Shown here one piece after another: positions 34,084-43,610 of a stretch of DNA of 64,000 nucleotides (positions are counted from its first letter, which is position 1; each line of letters starts with the position of its first letter). This DNA is from Flammeovirga sp. OC4 (GTDB taxonomy: Bacteria; Bacteroidota; Bacteroidia; Cytophagales; Flammeovirgaceae). The stretch covers positions 1 through 64,000 of the forward strand of contig NZ_JTAM01000013.1 in the NCBI RefSeq assembly GCF_000812565.1. Direction: 5' to 3'. Position numbers and translations under genes: made by a program. The notes beneath the pieces were generated by a model, which saw nothing but the letters and a program-made list of their open reading frames with translations, was not told where the DNA came from and ran no database searches.

Positions 34084-34119
34084 AAAAAAAAACCGATGTT
34101 ACAGTAAATATAACATCGG
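34084..34119 (-). terminator. Rho-independent terminator after tonB
   Basis: CCGATGTTA at 34093-34101 pairs with TAACATCGG at 34111-34119. Nine A at 34084-34092 form the U tract on the minus strand. It ends the tonB transcript 24 bp after the stop. Confidence 0.88.
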
Positions 34120-34142
34120 CCTTTTGAAATCAAAGGTTTGGA

Positions 34143-34970
34143 TTAACCTAATTTGAATGAAATTGGTAATACCATTCTTTGTTTTACTGCACGTCCACGT
34201 TGCTTACCAGGCTTCCATTTTGGAGCTTTCTTCAATACGCGAACAGCTTCTTCGTCACAACCAGCACCGATACCACGAACAACTTTGATGTCCGTTAAAG
34301 TACCGTCTTTGTCAACGACGAACTGAATGTATACTTTACCTTCCACACCCATACGCTTAGCTTGCGAAGGGTATTTCATGTTTTTACCTACCCACTTGTA
34401 GAATTTACCCATACCACCTGGGAAACCTGCAGGGTCCTCTACGATTTCGAAGATTTCCTCAACTGCTTCTTCTACTTCTTCCTCTTCAACTTCTACTGCT
34501 TCTTCAATTACAGTTTCTTCGTCAAATTCCTCAGGGATTTCGATTTCGATTTCGTCCTCGATTTCCTCTTCGTCTGGCACCTCAACGATTACTGGAGCAG
34601 TAACTTTTGGTGGTGGAGGTGGTTGTTGTTGTGTAACTGGTACATCCATCATTTCCTCTTCAGCAAAATCAATTGAACCTAAGTCCATTAATGTTTGATC
34701 TTCATACGAAGGGAATTCCAATGCCACTAATACAAAAAGAAGTGATAATGAAAGACCAATTAAACCAAATAATGTAGAATATTTTGAAACGTCTACATCG
34801 TTATACTTTTTTACAAGAATACTTCCTTCTTGTCCTGATTTCTTTCCTGACAAAATATCAGACCCTGTTTTGTTGATTACAAAACGGAAAATCTGAATTA
34901 GTGCTAGGAAAAAGACTACGAATAAGACTGCTGTCCATGTCGCGCCTAAAGATCCTAAGATATCTACCAT
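34143..34970 (-). CDS. tonB: TonB-family energy transducer with acidic linker
   Basis: TonB transmits proton-motive-force energy from the inner membrane to outer-membrane receptors such as SusC. 275 residues. Two hydrophobic segments, at about 10-32 ('WTAVLFVVFFLALIQIFRFVI') and 66-86 ('STLFGLIGLSLSLLFVLVAL'), are followed by a Pro run (PPPPP) and a long acidic linker rich in Glu, Val and Ile (about 125-175). The C-terminal TonB domain contains 'YPSQAKRMGVEGKVYIQFVVDKDG', 'VRGIGAGCDEEAVRVLKKAPKWKPGKQRGR' and ends at 'SFKLG'. The extra helix is unusual compared with the classic one-helix form. No exbB/exbD genes are adjacent. The function is firm; which receptors it serves is unknown. Confidence 0.92.
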   Translation of the reverse strand: MVDILGSLGATWTAVLFVVFFLALIQIFRFVINKTGSDILSGKKSGQEGSILVKKYNDVDVSKYSTLFGLIGLSLSLLFVLVALEFPSYEDQTLMDLGSIDFAEEEMMDVPVTQQQPPPPPKVTAPVIVEVPDEEEIEDEIEIEIPEEFDEETVIEEAVEVEEEEVEEAVEEIFEIVEDPAGFPGGMGKFYKWVGKNMKYPSQAKRMGVEGKVYIQFVVDKDGTLTDIKVVRGIGAGCDEEAVRVLKKAPKWKPGKQRGRAVKQRMVLPISFKLG

Positions 34971-35197
34971 CTGAATACGAATTTAATGCTGCGAATAATC
35001 CAAATCATATTTTATTCAGCGCCCGAAATTACGATTAGTATCCGTTATTTACAAAAAGAAACTGTAAAGAACGGTTAAAAATTGTTTATACGTGTTTTGG
35101 GACGCTAAACATAATATGGCACAAAATAATTATGTGAAATCTTATAATGAGTAAATTTAACTGTTTTAACAGTATCTTGTAAGCTATATTTCAAAAA

Positions 35198-36262
35198 TTA
35201 AGAATTATCCCCTTTTTTGAATGATTTAAAAAAGGAAATCAAATGTTCAAAATCATTGTCTGAATGGGCAGGAAAATTAGCAATTCTAAAAGAATTATTT
35301 TTCCAAGGTCCGTAACCATTCCCCAATAGAATTCCGTTTTCAAGTGCTTTTTCTTTAATCCTTAGAAGTTCGTCAGGGTTGCATTTTACACCAATGACAG
35401 TCTCAGATTGTAATTGTGAGTTACTGATTAGTGGTGTGAAACCTAACCGGATTAATTCTTTCTTTACTCTATTTCCTCTTTTTCTTAAGTGATCATATAT
35501 TTTTGAAATAAATGCTCGATTTTCCATCACTTTTTTCAGAAGAAAGATATTTAGAATATTAGGAGTATGAGTTGTTTGAAATTTCAAGTTGTTTTGATAG
35601 ATAGAATGCAATGAATTATAGTGGAAATCTTCCTGTTTCATTTCTTTCAACAACTTTGGAGAACAAACCATCACAGATAACCCCGCAGGTAGCCCAAAAC
35701 ATTTTTGAACTGAAGCGTACCAAAAATCAGCAGAGCGCCAATTAATATTGACACCAGACATTGCACTTGTTGCATCTACAAAAATCAACGATTTTGGAAA
35801 TCGACTTCTAAGCTTTTGAATAGTCTTAGAATGCACTTTTGTAGTGTTAGAAGTTTCGCAATTCGTTAGACAAAAGATATTTTTTTGCTTTTTGTCTATT
35901 TTGACTTTGTTGAGACTGATCCTTTTTTGAGGTGAATAAGGAATGTGAGTTACTGACTTATTGATGTGCTCATTATAGTTCGCCCACTTTTTCCCAAAAG
36001 CACCATTATATATATGTATGAAATTAGCATCAAAAGATTGAGCACTTATTTCCCAACATTCCGTAGCACTCGAAGCAAAAAGTACATGATAATTTTTAGG
36101 GATGTTGAGTTTTTCTTTCACCACCTTTATACATGACTTCATCATCTCCATAAATTGTGGACTTCTATGGTTGTATTCTATCAACTGACTATCCATTGCT
36201 TCTTGCATATAATCTCCTACAAGAGGTTCTATTTTACTAGGTCCAGGATAAAATGAAATCAT
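35198..36262 (-). CDS. Class V aminotransferase (SerC/alanine-glyoxylate type)
   Basis: The 354-residue product is a PLP-dependent class V transaminase. It starts with 'MISFYPGPSKIEP', typical of the phosphoserine and serine/alanine-glyoxylate groups. Other motifs are 'HRSPQFMEMMKS', 'ATECWE' (a departure from the usual substrate-phosphate loop), 'FVDATSAMSG' and the PLP lysine in 'ASVQKCFGLPAGLSVM'. Its amino-acid composition, and the CysPhe after the Lys where SerC has AsnIle, make it divergent from standard SerC, so I give no symbol. A promoter with a 23-nt spacer lies upstream. It could still be the serC of this genome; a search for a second copy would decide. Confidence 0.8.
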   Translation of the reverse strand: MISFYPGPSKIEPLVGDYMQEAMDSQLIEYNHRSPQFMEMMKSCIKVVKEKLNIPKNYHVLFASSATECWEISAQSFDANFIHIYNGAFGKKWANYNEHINKSVTHIPYSPQKRISLNKVKIDKKQKNIFCLTNCETSNTTKVHSKTIQKLRSRFPKSLIFVDATSAMSGVNINWRSADFWYASVQKCFGLPAGLSVMVCSPKLLKEMKQEDFHYNSLHSIYQNNLKFQTTHTPNILNIFLLKKVMENRAFISKIYDHLRKRGNRVKKELIRLGFTPLISNSQLQSETVIGVKCNPDELLRIKEKALENGILLGNGYGPWKNNSFRIANFPAHSDNDFEHLISFFKSFKKGDNS

Positions 36263-36291
36263 TTATTTTACATTTAATTTAAAACAAGTCG

Positions 36292-36326
36292 CAAAGATAA
36301 TAGTTCAAAAAGAATATACAGTCAAA
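36292..36326 (-). promoter_or_regulatory. Promoter of the class V aminotransferase gene
   Basis: On the minus strand, TTTG (36326-36323) and TATCTTTG (36299-36292) are spaced by 23 nt, matching TTG-N17-23-TAnnTTTG. It lies 30 bp upstream of the ATG. Confidence 0.55.
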
Positions 36327-36401
36327 GTGATTTGCAATTGAGCATAAGAAATCTGTAATTTAAATCATAATATAATCTACTAACAACGCTTTAAACACTC
36401 T

Positions 36402-37226
36402 ATGGCAGTTCAATTTTCTAACATGAATCAGGCAAAGGATAATAAATCACAGGAGAAAAAATACCAGACCTTATATATAGGTTTATGTGCAATATTTATA
36501 ACAAATGCTATAGTGGCAGAAATGGTTGGGCCTAAGATTTTCTCTTTGGAAACCCTACTAGGAGTTGCTCCTATGCAACTAGAAGTAATAGATTCTTTTG
36601 TATTGGATTTTAACCTTACAGCAGGAGTGGTCATTTGGCCTGTTGTTTTTATTACTACAGATATTATCAATGAGTATTATGGAAAAGAAGGCGTAAAGAA
36701 GATATCATTTATAACTGCCGCTTTAATCTCTTATGTCTTTTTTGTGATTTTGATGATCACCGATTTGCCTCCAGCCCAATTTTGGTTAGATCTGAACAAT
36801 GTGGACAGTCAAGGAAACCCTTTCAACATTGAAGAAGCATTTGATAAAATCTTTACACAAGGACTAGGAATTATAATTGGTTCATTAGTAGCATTTCTTA
36901 TCGGTCAGTTTTTGGATGCTTATACATTTCAATGGTTGAGGAAATTTACAGGAAGTAAACAAATCTGGGTACGTGCTACAGGGTCTACCTTATTCTCTCA
37001 GTTAGTGGATAGCTTTGTCGTATTAGGAGTCGCTTTTTATATCTTTGGAAATTGGTCTTTAGAGCAAGTGATTGCGGTAGGTATTATTAATTATATCTAC
37101 AAATTTGGAATAGCGGTTCTAATGACGCCTATATTATATGTTGCACATTATTGTATTGATTTATATCTTGGGAAAGATTACTCAAAATATGTGACGGATA
37201 GAGCATCTAAAACAAGTTTGTTCTAG
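36402..37226 (+). CDS. yhhQ: Queuosine precursor transporter
   Basis: The product is an inner-membrane transporter of the YhhQ/VUT family that imports queuosine precursors such as preQ0 or preQ1 for tRNA modification. 274 residues with about six membrane helices. Family features are 'GLCAIFITNAIVAEMVGPKIF', 'GVVIWPVVFITTDIINEYYGKEG' (the T-D-I-x-x-E-Y-x-G signature) and 'LRKFTGSKQIWVRATGSTLFSQLVDSF'. An alternative start at the second ATG, 36423, would shorten it by seven residues. No queuosine synthesis genes are adjacent. Symbol assigned from family identity. Confidence 0.9.
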   Translation: MAVQFSNMNQAKDNKSQEKKYQTLYIGLCAIFITNAIVAEMVGPKIFSLETLLGVAPMQLEVIDSFVLDFNLTAGVVIWPVVFITTDIINEYYGKEGVKKISFITAALISYVFFVILMITDLPPAQFWLDLNNVDSQGNPFNIEEAFDKIFTQGLGIIIGSLVAFLIGQFLDAYTFQWLRKFTGSKQIWVRATGSTLFSQLVDSFVVLGVAFYIFGNWSLEQVIAVGIINYIYKFGIAVLMTPILYVAHYCIDLYLGKDYSKYVTDRASKTSLF

Positions 37227-37281
37227 ATCTTTTTTAAGATTGAAAATAGATTTTATTACTTCGAAGACCCTTAATAATATC

Positions 37282-37626
37282 ATGCTAACAAATGTAGATT
37301 TTAACGGACTATATGACATCGCTGATGGAGATGAAGAATTCTTATTTTCTATTCTTTTAGTGATTGAAAAGAATTTAAAGGAATACCCTGCAGAGTTGAC
37401 GGCATTGCTAAGTAACAATGCAATCCTTGAGTTTGGTAAGAAAGCACATAAACTAAAATCAAGTACAGCCTACCTTGGACATGAGGAATTAGAAGAACTA
37501 TTGATCTTTATGGAAGATGCAATTAACCATGAAAAGAGTGTACTTGAAGAAAAACTGAAACAACTTTATGCATTGTCTGATGCTGTTCTTATCGATATTC
37601 AAAAGAAAATTGAAGAATTATCTTAA
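37282..37626 (+). CDS. HPt-domain phosphotransfer protein
   Basis: The product is a stand-alone histidine phosphotransfer domain that relays phosphate between hybrid kinases and receivers. I start it at the ATG at 37282; the longer frame opens with TTG and overlaps nothing useful. 114 residues, all helical. The phosphorylated His is His56 in 'KAHKLKSST', matching the HPt consensus H-x-L-K-x-S. The rest matches a four-helix bundle ('YLGHEELEELLIFMEDAI'). It follows yhhQ by about 55 bp and could be co-transcribed. No receiver or kinase is next to it, so its partners are unknown. Confidence 0.88.
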   Translation: MLTNVDFNGLYDIADGDEEFLFSILLVIEKNLKEYPAELTALLSNNAILEFGKKAHKLKSSTAYLGHEELEELLIFMEDAINHEKSVLEEKLKQLYALSDAVLIDIQKKIEELS

Positions 37627-37640
37627 AATTTAGAGATTGT

Positions 37641-37783
37641 TTTCAATAATTATTGAAAGAATACCTTAAAGTTCACGAACTTTGTGCTTTGAATAAGTAC
37701 TTGGACATGAACACCCTTTTGTTTTTGTGAGAGACTTTTCAAAATCTATGGTCTCCATAGACAGTTTACTGCCGTGTTGGCAG
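37641..37783. promoter_or_regulatory. Structured leader between the HPt gene and rluB
   Basis: Four inverted repeats lie in this short gap: TTTCAATAA/TTATTGAAA (37641-37658, a perfect palindrome), AAAGTTC/GAACTTT (37668-37683), TCTATGG/CCATAGA (37745-37761) and CTGCC/GGCAG (37769-37783). The first may end the HPt gene. The last two lie 26-64 bp before the rluB start and may form leader hairpins. Confidence 0.5.
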
Positions 37784-37808
37784 CATGTTGAATTTCTAAT
37801 TTATTTAG

Positions 37809-38864
37809 ATGAAAAAGCGTACTCCTAATTCAGGAAAATCAAACTTGAGTCCTTTCAAAAAGTTCATCAAGGAAAAACCAAAGAGAGAAACGTTCTCTGA
37901 AAAGCCTGCTCCAAGAAGAAAACCTAGTAAAAAGCTAGAAGAAAAGCTCAAAGCAAAAAAAGATCAAAAAATCAGAGAGACGGTATACGGATCATCAGAC
38001 AAGGAAATCAAAAAACCTATATATGATGTAAAGAAAGTAATTTCTGTTGCTAAAAAGGTTAGAGAAGAAAGCGAAGAGGTAAAAGCAAAGAGAACGAACG
38101 AGGTACGGTTAAATAAATATATTTCTAATGCAGGAGTTTGCTCAAGAAGAGAAGCTGACAAGCTGATTGCAGAAGGTCTTGTAAAAATCAATGGTGAAGT
38201 AGTGACAGAAATGGGCTACAAAGTACAGCCAAATGATAGAGTAGAGTATGAAGGAAAGCTTTTAAAGAAAGAACAGTATGTATATGTTCTATTAAATAAG
38301 CCGAGAGGATTCATTACTACCACTAAAGATCCATTGGAAAGAAAAACAGTAATGCAATTGGTGCAAAATGCTTGTGAAGAACGTATCTATCCTGTAGGTC
38401 GTTTGGATAGAAATACCACTGGTTTATTACTTTTTACAAATGATGGTGAGTTTGCAACGAAAGTGGCACACCCATCAAGTAACACTCAGAAGATTTACCG
38501 TGTAGAGTTGGATCAGCCTTTAAAAGAGGAAGATGAAATGACTTTACGTGATCGTAAATTTGAATTGGAAGATGGTTCCCCTTATATCGATGGGTTGTCT
38601 GTTAATGAAGATGATCGTAGAGAAATTGGTATTGAGCTTCACTCTGGTAAAAACAGAATTGTTAGAAGAATTTTTGAACACTTCGGCTATACGGTAGAAG
38701 TTTTAGATAGAACGGTTTTAGCTGGTTTGACTAAGAAAGACCTTCCAAGAGGTAAATGGAGATACCTTTCTGAGCAAGAAATGATCTCTTTAAAATACCT
38801 TTCTGGTTTGGATAAAAAGAAAAAGAAGCCTGCTAAGGAAAGTAAAGCGAAAAGAAGAAGATAA
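37809..38864 (+). CDS. rluB: 23S rRNA pseudouridine synthase (RluB/RsuA family)
   Basis: The enzyme isomerises a uridine in ribosomal RNA to pseudouridine. 351 residues. An unusually long Lys/Arg-rich N-terminal extension (about 95 residues) comes first, then the S4 RNA-binding domain ('VRLNKYISNAGVCSRREADKLI', 'GLVKINGEVV'). The catalytic domain holds 'PVGRLDRNTTGLLLFTNDG' with the catalytic Asp (G-R-L-D) and 'GKNRIVRRIFEHFGY'. The C-terminus is again Lys-rich. It is preceded by several small hairpins and ended by a terminator. Assignment to RluB rather than RsuA/RluF is by overall shape and less sure. Confidence 0.88.
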   Translation: MKKRTPNSGKSNLSPFKKFIKEKPKRETFSEKPAPRRKPSKKLEEKLKAKKDQKIRETVYGSSDKEIKKPIYDVKKVISVAKKVREESEEVKAKRTNEVRLNKYISNAGVCSRREADKLIAEGLVKINGEVVTEMGYKVQPNDRVEYEGKLLKKEQYVYVLLNKPRGFITTTKDPLERKTVMQLVQNACEERIYPVGRLDRNTTGLLLFTNDGEFATKVAHPSSNTQKIYRVELDQPLKEEDEMTLRDRKFELEDGSPYIDGLSVNEDDRREIGIELHSGKNRIVRRIFEHFGYTVEVLDRTVLAGLTKKDLPRGKWRYLSEQEMISLKYLSGLDKKKKKPAKESKAKRRR

Positions 38865-38890
38865 ATAAGGCTTGTACTTAATATATTATT

Positions 38891-38935
38891 AATCCTGATT
38901 TTGAATAGATGATATTCGAGGTCAGGATTTTTTTG
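38891..38935 (+). terminator. Rho-independent terminator after rluB
   Basis: AATCCTGA at 38891-38898 pairs with TCAGGATT at 38922-38929, followed by a T run. The loop is large (23 nt). Confidence 0.75.
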
Positions 38936-39221
38936 TGCAGCGATAATCTTATTACTGGTTAAAGGTGGTTAAGAGTGTGAATTCACTTACAATTAAGTGA
39001 AAAGAAGTAGCGGAAAACCATTATTCAATTAAAAATTAGGAAGTCATTACTTCAGATAGAAAAATCTATTGTTTTAATGGACTTTTAGTACTTAAATGGT
39101 GTATTTTTATAGTTATTAATAAACTATACAAAATTGGTATTCAGAATTATCTCAAATCATCATTTTTTACAGATTATTGATGATCAACTCTCGCTTACCA
39201 CAAACAAAAATTCACTGTTAT
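38936..39221. other. Intergenic region upstream of the NADH dehydrogenase gene
   Basis: No gene is seen here. TATAGTT (39108-39114) and AACTATA (39122-39128) form an inverted repeat with a 7-bp AT centre about 95 bp before the start of the next gene and could be a regulator site. The gene's start is placed at 39222 or possibly 39180, so this gap may be shorter. Confidence 0.4.
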
Positions 39222-40562
39222 ATGGACAAAGTTATTGACGTACCAGACCTAGGAGTACCAAGAATAGTAATTGTAGGAGGAGGTTTTGGAGGATTAGAAT
39301 TAGTAAGGCACCTAAAGAAAACAGACTTTCAAGTGGTATTGTTAGACCGAAACAATTATCACACTTTCCAACCATTATTATATCAGGTGGCAACAGCAGG
39401 TTTAGAGCCTGATTCCATTTCATTTCCAATTCGAAAACTTTTTCATGGGTTTTCCAACTTTTATTTCCGATTAGCAGTTGTCCAAAAAGTAGATATCGAA
39501 GGCAGTAGAGTATTGACTGATATTGGTGAACTAAAATATGATCATTTGGTGATTGCCTCAGGATCTAGAACCAACTTCTTCGGTGATGAGAAGATCAAAT
39601 ATCACTGTATGCCTTTAAAAACAGTAGTACAGTCACTCCAATTAAGAAGTCTTTTATTACAAAACTTCGAGCAAGCACTTCAAACAAAAGACCTTCAAGA
39701 AAGATCTGCACTGATGAACTTTGTAATTGTTGGTGGAGGTCCTACTGGTGTGGAATTAGCGGGTGCCATTTCAGAACTAAAAAAATATGTACTTCCCGTT
39801 GATTATCCAGAGTTGGATGTAAGAAGAATGGAAGTGCACTTGGTAGATGCTGGAGACAGGGTGTTGAATGCTTTATCTCCAAAATCATCTCAAAGTTCTC
39901 AGAAGTACCTGAAGAAACTTGGTGTGATTTTACATCAAAATACATTTGTAACGAGCTACGATGGTGAAGTGGCAACGACGAAGAAAGGAGATCAAGACGG
40001 TGTGATTTACTCAAGAAACTTGATTTGGTCAGCAGGTGTGGAAGGAAACTCGCCTAAAGGGTTAGATGCTTCTTTAATTACAGAAAGAGGTAATAGAATT
40101 TTAGTGGACGAATATAGTAAGGTGCTTGGACAGGAAAATGTGTATGCAATAGGAGACGTAGCGAGCATGAAAACCAAAGATTACCCTAATGGTCATCCGA
40201 TGGTGGCACCTGCGGCAATGCAACAAGCAACACAGTTGGCAAAAAACTTCAAGAACGAAGCAAAAGGAAAGCAGAAAGAGCCTTTTGTCTATAAAGATAA
40301 AGGGAGTATGGCTACAATTGGTAAAAATAAAGCTGTAGTTGAGGTAGGAAGTTTCAAGAGCTCAGGGCCTTTTGCATGGTTTATATGGATGTTTGTGCAT
40401 ATTATGTCCTTATTAGGAATGAGGAATAAATCTATCGTATTTATCAACTGGTTTTGGAACTATTTGAATTATGACCGATCTAATCGATTGATTACAAATA
40501 GGTTTAGTAAAGAAGAACGGAAGCAAATGAGAGATCAAGGAAAAGCAGGCGTTGTAATTTAA
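39222..40562 (+). CDS. ndh: Type II NADH dehydrogenase-like FAD oxidoreductase
   Basis: The product is a membrane-associated NADH:quinone oxidoreductase of the NDH-2 family, which feeds electrons into the respiratory chain without pumping protons. I place the start at 39222 ('MDKVIDVPDLGVPRIVIVGGG'), the nearest ATG before the FAD-binding GxGxxG motif ('IVGGGFGGLEL'); an ATG at 39180 would add 14 residues. The second GxGxxG for NAD is in 'IVGGGPTGVELAGAISEL'. Other family motifs are 'NYHTFQPLLYQVATAGL' and 'YAIGDVASM'. C-terminal hydrophobic/aromatic segment ('WFIWMFVHIMSLLGM') serves membrane binding. About 447 residues. The gene stands alone. Confidence 0.92.
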   Translation: MDKVIDVPDLGVPRIVIVGGGFGGLELVRHLKKTDFQVVLLDRNNYHTFQPLLYQVATAGLEPDSISFPIRKLFHGFSNFYFRLAVVQKVDIEGSRVLTDIGELKYDHLVIASGSRTNFFGDEKIKYHCMPLKTVVQSLQLRSLLLQNFEQALQTKDLQERSALMNFVIVGGGPTGVELAGAISELKKYVLPVDYPELDVRRMEVHLVDAGDRVLNALSPKSSQSSQKYLKKLGVILHQNTFVTSYDGEVATTKKGDQDGVIYSRNLIWSAGVEGNSPKGLDASLITERGNRILVDEYSKVLGQENVYAIGDVASMKTKDYPNGHPMVAPAAMQQATQLAKNFKNEAKGKQKEPFVYKDKGSMATIGKNKAVVEVGSFKSSGPFAWFIWMFVHIMSLLGMRNKSIVFINWFWNYLNYDRSNRLITNRFSKEERKQMRDQGKAGVVI

Positions 40563-40791
40563 TACAGATGTCAACGAATGTATTGCTAATGATCATTATT
40601 TTATAATAGGATAGGTAATTAAGATCATCTTAACTATGATTAAGAATTAAGATATTTGTTCCATAAAGAAAGATAAGATTTAGGAATTTACTATAAATCT
40701 CAAACTTATTTACTTAATTTGTAATCAAAAGCAACTTTGATTGCATATTGTGTAAAGAATAAAATTATCTCATAATTATAATAATCGCAGA

Positions 40792-43590
40792 ATGTCTAAA
40801 GAAACAGCAGTAACGCCACTGAGCGCCCTTGAGGTTGTGAAGAAGCATCTGGGTAAACCCTATGAGGACCTAGAGTTTTTACTTCAGTGTTTAAAAGAGG
40901 TATTAATCGAGAATGGCGAAACAGAACTAGCAAACGCAATTCCATGGATTAACGAAGGAACTTCTTCCCTCAAAAAAATAGACGAGAAGCATATGCAGCT
41001 TTATTCTATCGTATTCCAATTGTTGAATATGGTAGAAGTAAACGGAGCCGTGCAATCAAGACGTAAGAAAGAAAACGATTTCGGTCTTGCGAGCGTGAAA
41101 GGTTTATGGGGAGAAAGATTAAAAGACTTAAAAAATCAAGGTTATACGCAAGAGCAGATTGCAGACCTTTTACCACAAGTAATGGTCGAGCCTGTATTAA
41201 CAGCTCACCCTACAGAGGCTAAAAGATCTACAGTATTAGAGCACCATAGAACATTGTACTTATTGTTAGTTCAGAGAGAGAACACAATGTACACTGGTAT
41301 CGAGCAACGCTCTATCAATGCTCAAATTAAATTAATATTAGATACATTATGGAGAACAGGTGAGATCTTCGTTGAGAAGCCAGATGTAGCTTCTGAAAGA
41401 AGAAACGCTATTCACTACCTTACAAATGTTTTCCCTGAGGTATTACCGATCTTAGATCAACGTTTCCAACAAGCTTGGGGTGAAGTTGGTTTTGATAAAG
41501 ACCTTATCAGAAACATCGGAAGCCGTCCAAGAGTATCTTTCGGTAACTGGGTTGGTGGTGACCGTGATGGACACCCATTAGTAACTCATGAAGTAACTGA
41601 AGAAACATTAAGCGTTTTACGTTTAAATGCATTCGTATTAATTAGACGTTCTTTATTTAACCTAGTGAAAAAGCTTTCAGTGTCTTGTGATATTGAAGAT
41701 GCTCCAGCAGCATTACAAGCTCGTATCGCTGAGTTGCAAAAAGAATTAGGCGAAGACGGTAAGCAAGCAATTGATAGAAACGTAGGTGAAGCATTCAGAC
41801 AGTTTGTGAACTTATGTTTAGCGAAATTACCTGTAGACGTAAAAAGAGAGCACGCTGTAGAATTACAGGAGACTGAAGGTAAATATAGAATGGCTACTGA
41901 ACTTAAAGCTGATTTGGAGTTACTTCAGTCAACTTTAGTAGAGTACGGTGCTAATAGATTAGCTTATTCTTATGTAAATGATGCGATTAGAGTATTAGAT
42001 ACATTTGGATTCCACTTAGCTCGTCTTGACATCCGTCAAAACAGTGCATTCCACGACAAAGCAATTTCTCAAATCTTAAACGCAGCTTCTTTAGATGGTG
42101 ATAGCTTCTTATCATGGTCAGAAGAGAAGAGAGTAGCGTTTATGAACAACGAATTGCTTTCAAACAGACCTTTCACTCACCCATCTACTCAATTACCAAC
42201 TGAAGCTAATGCGGTAATTTCTACTTACAGAGTAGTTGCGGAACACGTGAAAAACTATGGTACAGCAGGTATCGGAGCGTTCATTATCTCAATGACTCGT
42301 TCAGTATCTGACTTGATCGCAGTTTACTTATTAGCAAGAGAGGCAGGTTTAATGGAGCAAACTCCAGAAGGTTTAGTTTGTAAACTTCCTGTAGTGCCAT
42401 TATTTGAGACAATCGAAGATTTGGATATCTCTCCTCAAGTAATGCAAAGCTTCTTGGATCACCCTATCACTCGTCGTAGCTTAGAATACCAAAAACGTCA
42501 AAGCGGAGATAAGAAATTAACGCAGATGGTAATGGTAGGTTACTCAGATAGTAACAAAGATGGTGGTATCCTTGCTTCACAGTGGGCATTACACCATGCT
42601 GAAACAAGCTTATACGAAGTGGGTGAGCATAGAGATATTGCGATCAACTTCTTCCACGGTAAAGGTGGTACTATTTCTCGTGGTGCAGGTCCTACTCAGT
42701 GGTTTATCCAAGCTTTACCTCACGGTGGTGTAAACGGTAACTTCCGTTTAACTGAGCAAGGTGAAACAATTGAGCAAAAGTATGCCAACAAAATGAACGC
42801 GAGCTACAACATGGAATTGTTATTAGCAGGTTCAGTAGGTAATACTGTAAAAGATAACTTAGGTAAGAAAGCGAAGCACGAGCTTGAAGGTGTAATCTCT
42901 TGGATGGCATCAGAAAGTAGAAACTTCTATGTAAACCTATTAGAGGATCCTAAGTTTATCAAATTCTATGGTGAGGCGACTCCAATTGATGCGATCGAGT
43001 CATCAAGAATTGGTTCACGTCCAGCTCGTAGAACGGGTAGAAGAACATTAGCCGATCTTAGAGCTATTCCTTGGGTATTCTCATGGAGCCAAGCTCGTTT
43101 CAATATGACTTCTTGGTACGGTGTAGGTTATACTTTAGAGAAATTATCTAAAGAAAGACCTGAAGACTTTGCGAAGTTGAAAGAATTGATCAAAACAGAC
43201 CCATTGATCAGATACGTATTCACTAACGTTGATACTTCATTAGAAGCTACTGATGAAACTATCATGAAGGATTACGCTGCAATGGTATCAGATAAAGACG
43301 TAAAAGATTCTATCTTAACTATGCTTCTTGAAGAGTTGACAAGAACTAGAAAAATGATGGATAGCTTATTGAAAGAATCATTTGCTGAAAGAAGAAGTAA
43401 TCATTACTACTCAAGCTTTATCAGAGCTGAAGCATTAAACCCGCTTCATAAAACTCAAATTAGCTTGTTGAAGAAATGGCGTAAGATGAAGGCGGACGAG
43501 AAAGCCAACCCAGAAGATGTGGAGGCTGTATTGTTCCAATTATTGACTTCAATCAACGCGATTGCATCAGCATTGAGAGCTACTGGTTGA
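40792..43590 (+). CDS. ppc: Phosphoenolpyruvate carboxylase
   Basis: The enzyme adds bicarbonate to phosphoenolpyruvate to make oxaloacetate, refilling the TCA cycle. 932 residues. The catalytic motifs are intact: 'VLTAHPTEAKRSTVLEHHR' with His139, 'YSDSNKDGGILASQWALH', 'FFHGKGGTISRGAGPT' (His622) and 'GSRPARRTGRRTLADLRAIPWVFSWSQ'. The length is close to that of E. coli Ppc (883) with some insertions. The reading frame favours codons such as GGT, CGT and TTA more uniformly than nearby genes, suggesting high expression; this is an impression, not a count. A strong terminator follows. Confidence 0.97.
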   Translation: MSKETAVTPLSALEVVKKHLGKPYEDLEFLLQCLKEVLIENGETELANAIPWINEGTSSLKKIDEKHMQLYSIVFQLLNMVEVNGAVQSRRKKENDFGLASVKGLWGERLKDLKNQGYTQEQIADLLPQVMVEPVLTAHPTEAKRSTVLEHHRTLYLLLVQRENTMYTGIEQRSINAQIKLILDTLWRTGEIFVEKPDVASERRNAIHYLTNVFPEVLPILDQRFQQAWGEVGFDKDLIRNIGSRPRVSFGNWVGGDRDGHPLVTHEVTEETLSVLRLNAFVLIRRSLFNLVKKLSVSCDIEDAPAALQARIAELQKELGEDGKQAIDRNVGEAFRQFVNLCLAKLPVDVKREHAVELQETEGKYRMATELKADLELLQSTLVEYGANRLAYSYVNDAIRVLDTFGFHLARLDIRQNSAFHDKAISQILNAASLDGDSFLSWSEEKRVAFMNNELLSNRPFTHPSTQLPTEANAVISTYRVVAEHVKNYGTAGIGAFIISMTRSVSDLIAVYLLAREAGLMEQTPEGLVCKLPVVPLFETIEDLDISPQVMQSFLDHPITRRSLEYQKRQSGDKKLTQMVMVGYSDSNKDGGILASQWALHHAETSLYEVGEHRDIAINFFHGKGGTISRGAGPTQWFIQALPHGGVNGNFRLTEQGETIEQKYANKMNASYNMELLLAGSVGNTVKDNLGKKAKHELEGVISWMASESRNFYVNLLEDPKFIKFYGEATPIDAIESSRIGSRPARRTGRRTLADLRAIPWVFSWSQARFNMTSWYGVGYTLEKLSKERPEDFAKLKELIKTDPLIRYVFTNVDTSLEATDETIMKDYAAMVSDKDVKDSILTMLLEELTRTRKMMDSLLKESFAERRSNHYYSSFIRAEALNPLHKTQISLLKKWRKMKADEKANPEDVEAVLFQLLTSINAIASALRATG

Positions 43591-43610
43591 TACTTAGCTT
43601 GTTTAGCAAC

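Noticed and set aside
34362..34676. 104-residue plus-strand frame opposite the acidic linker of tonB
   Set aside because: Its composition (Phe/Tyr/Trp runs) is the antisense of the Glu-rich linker.
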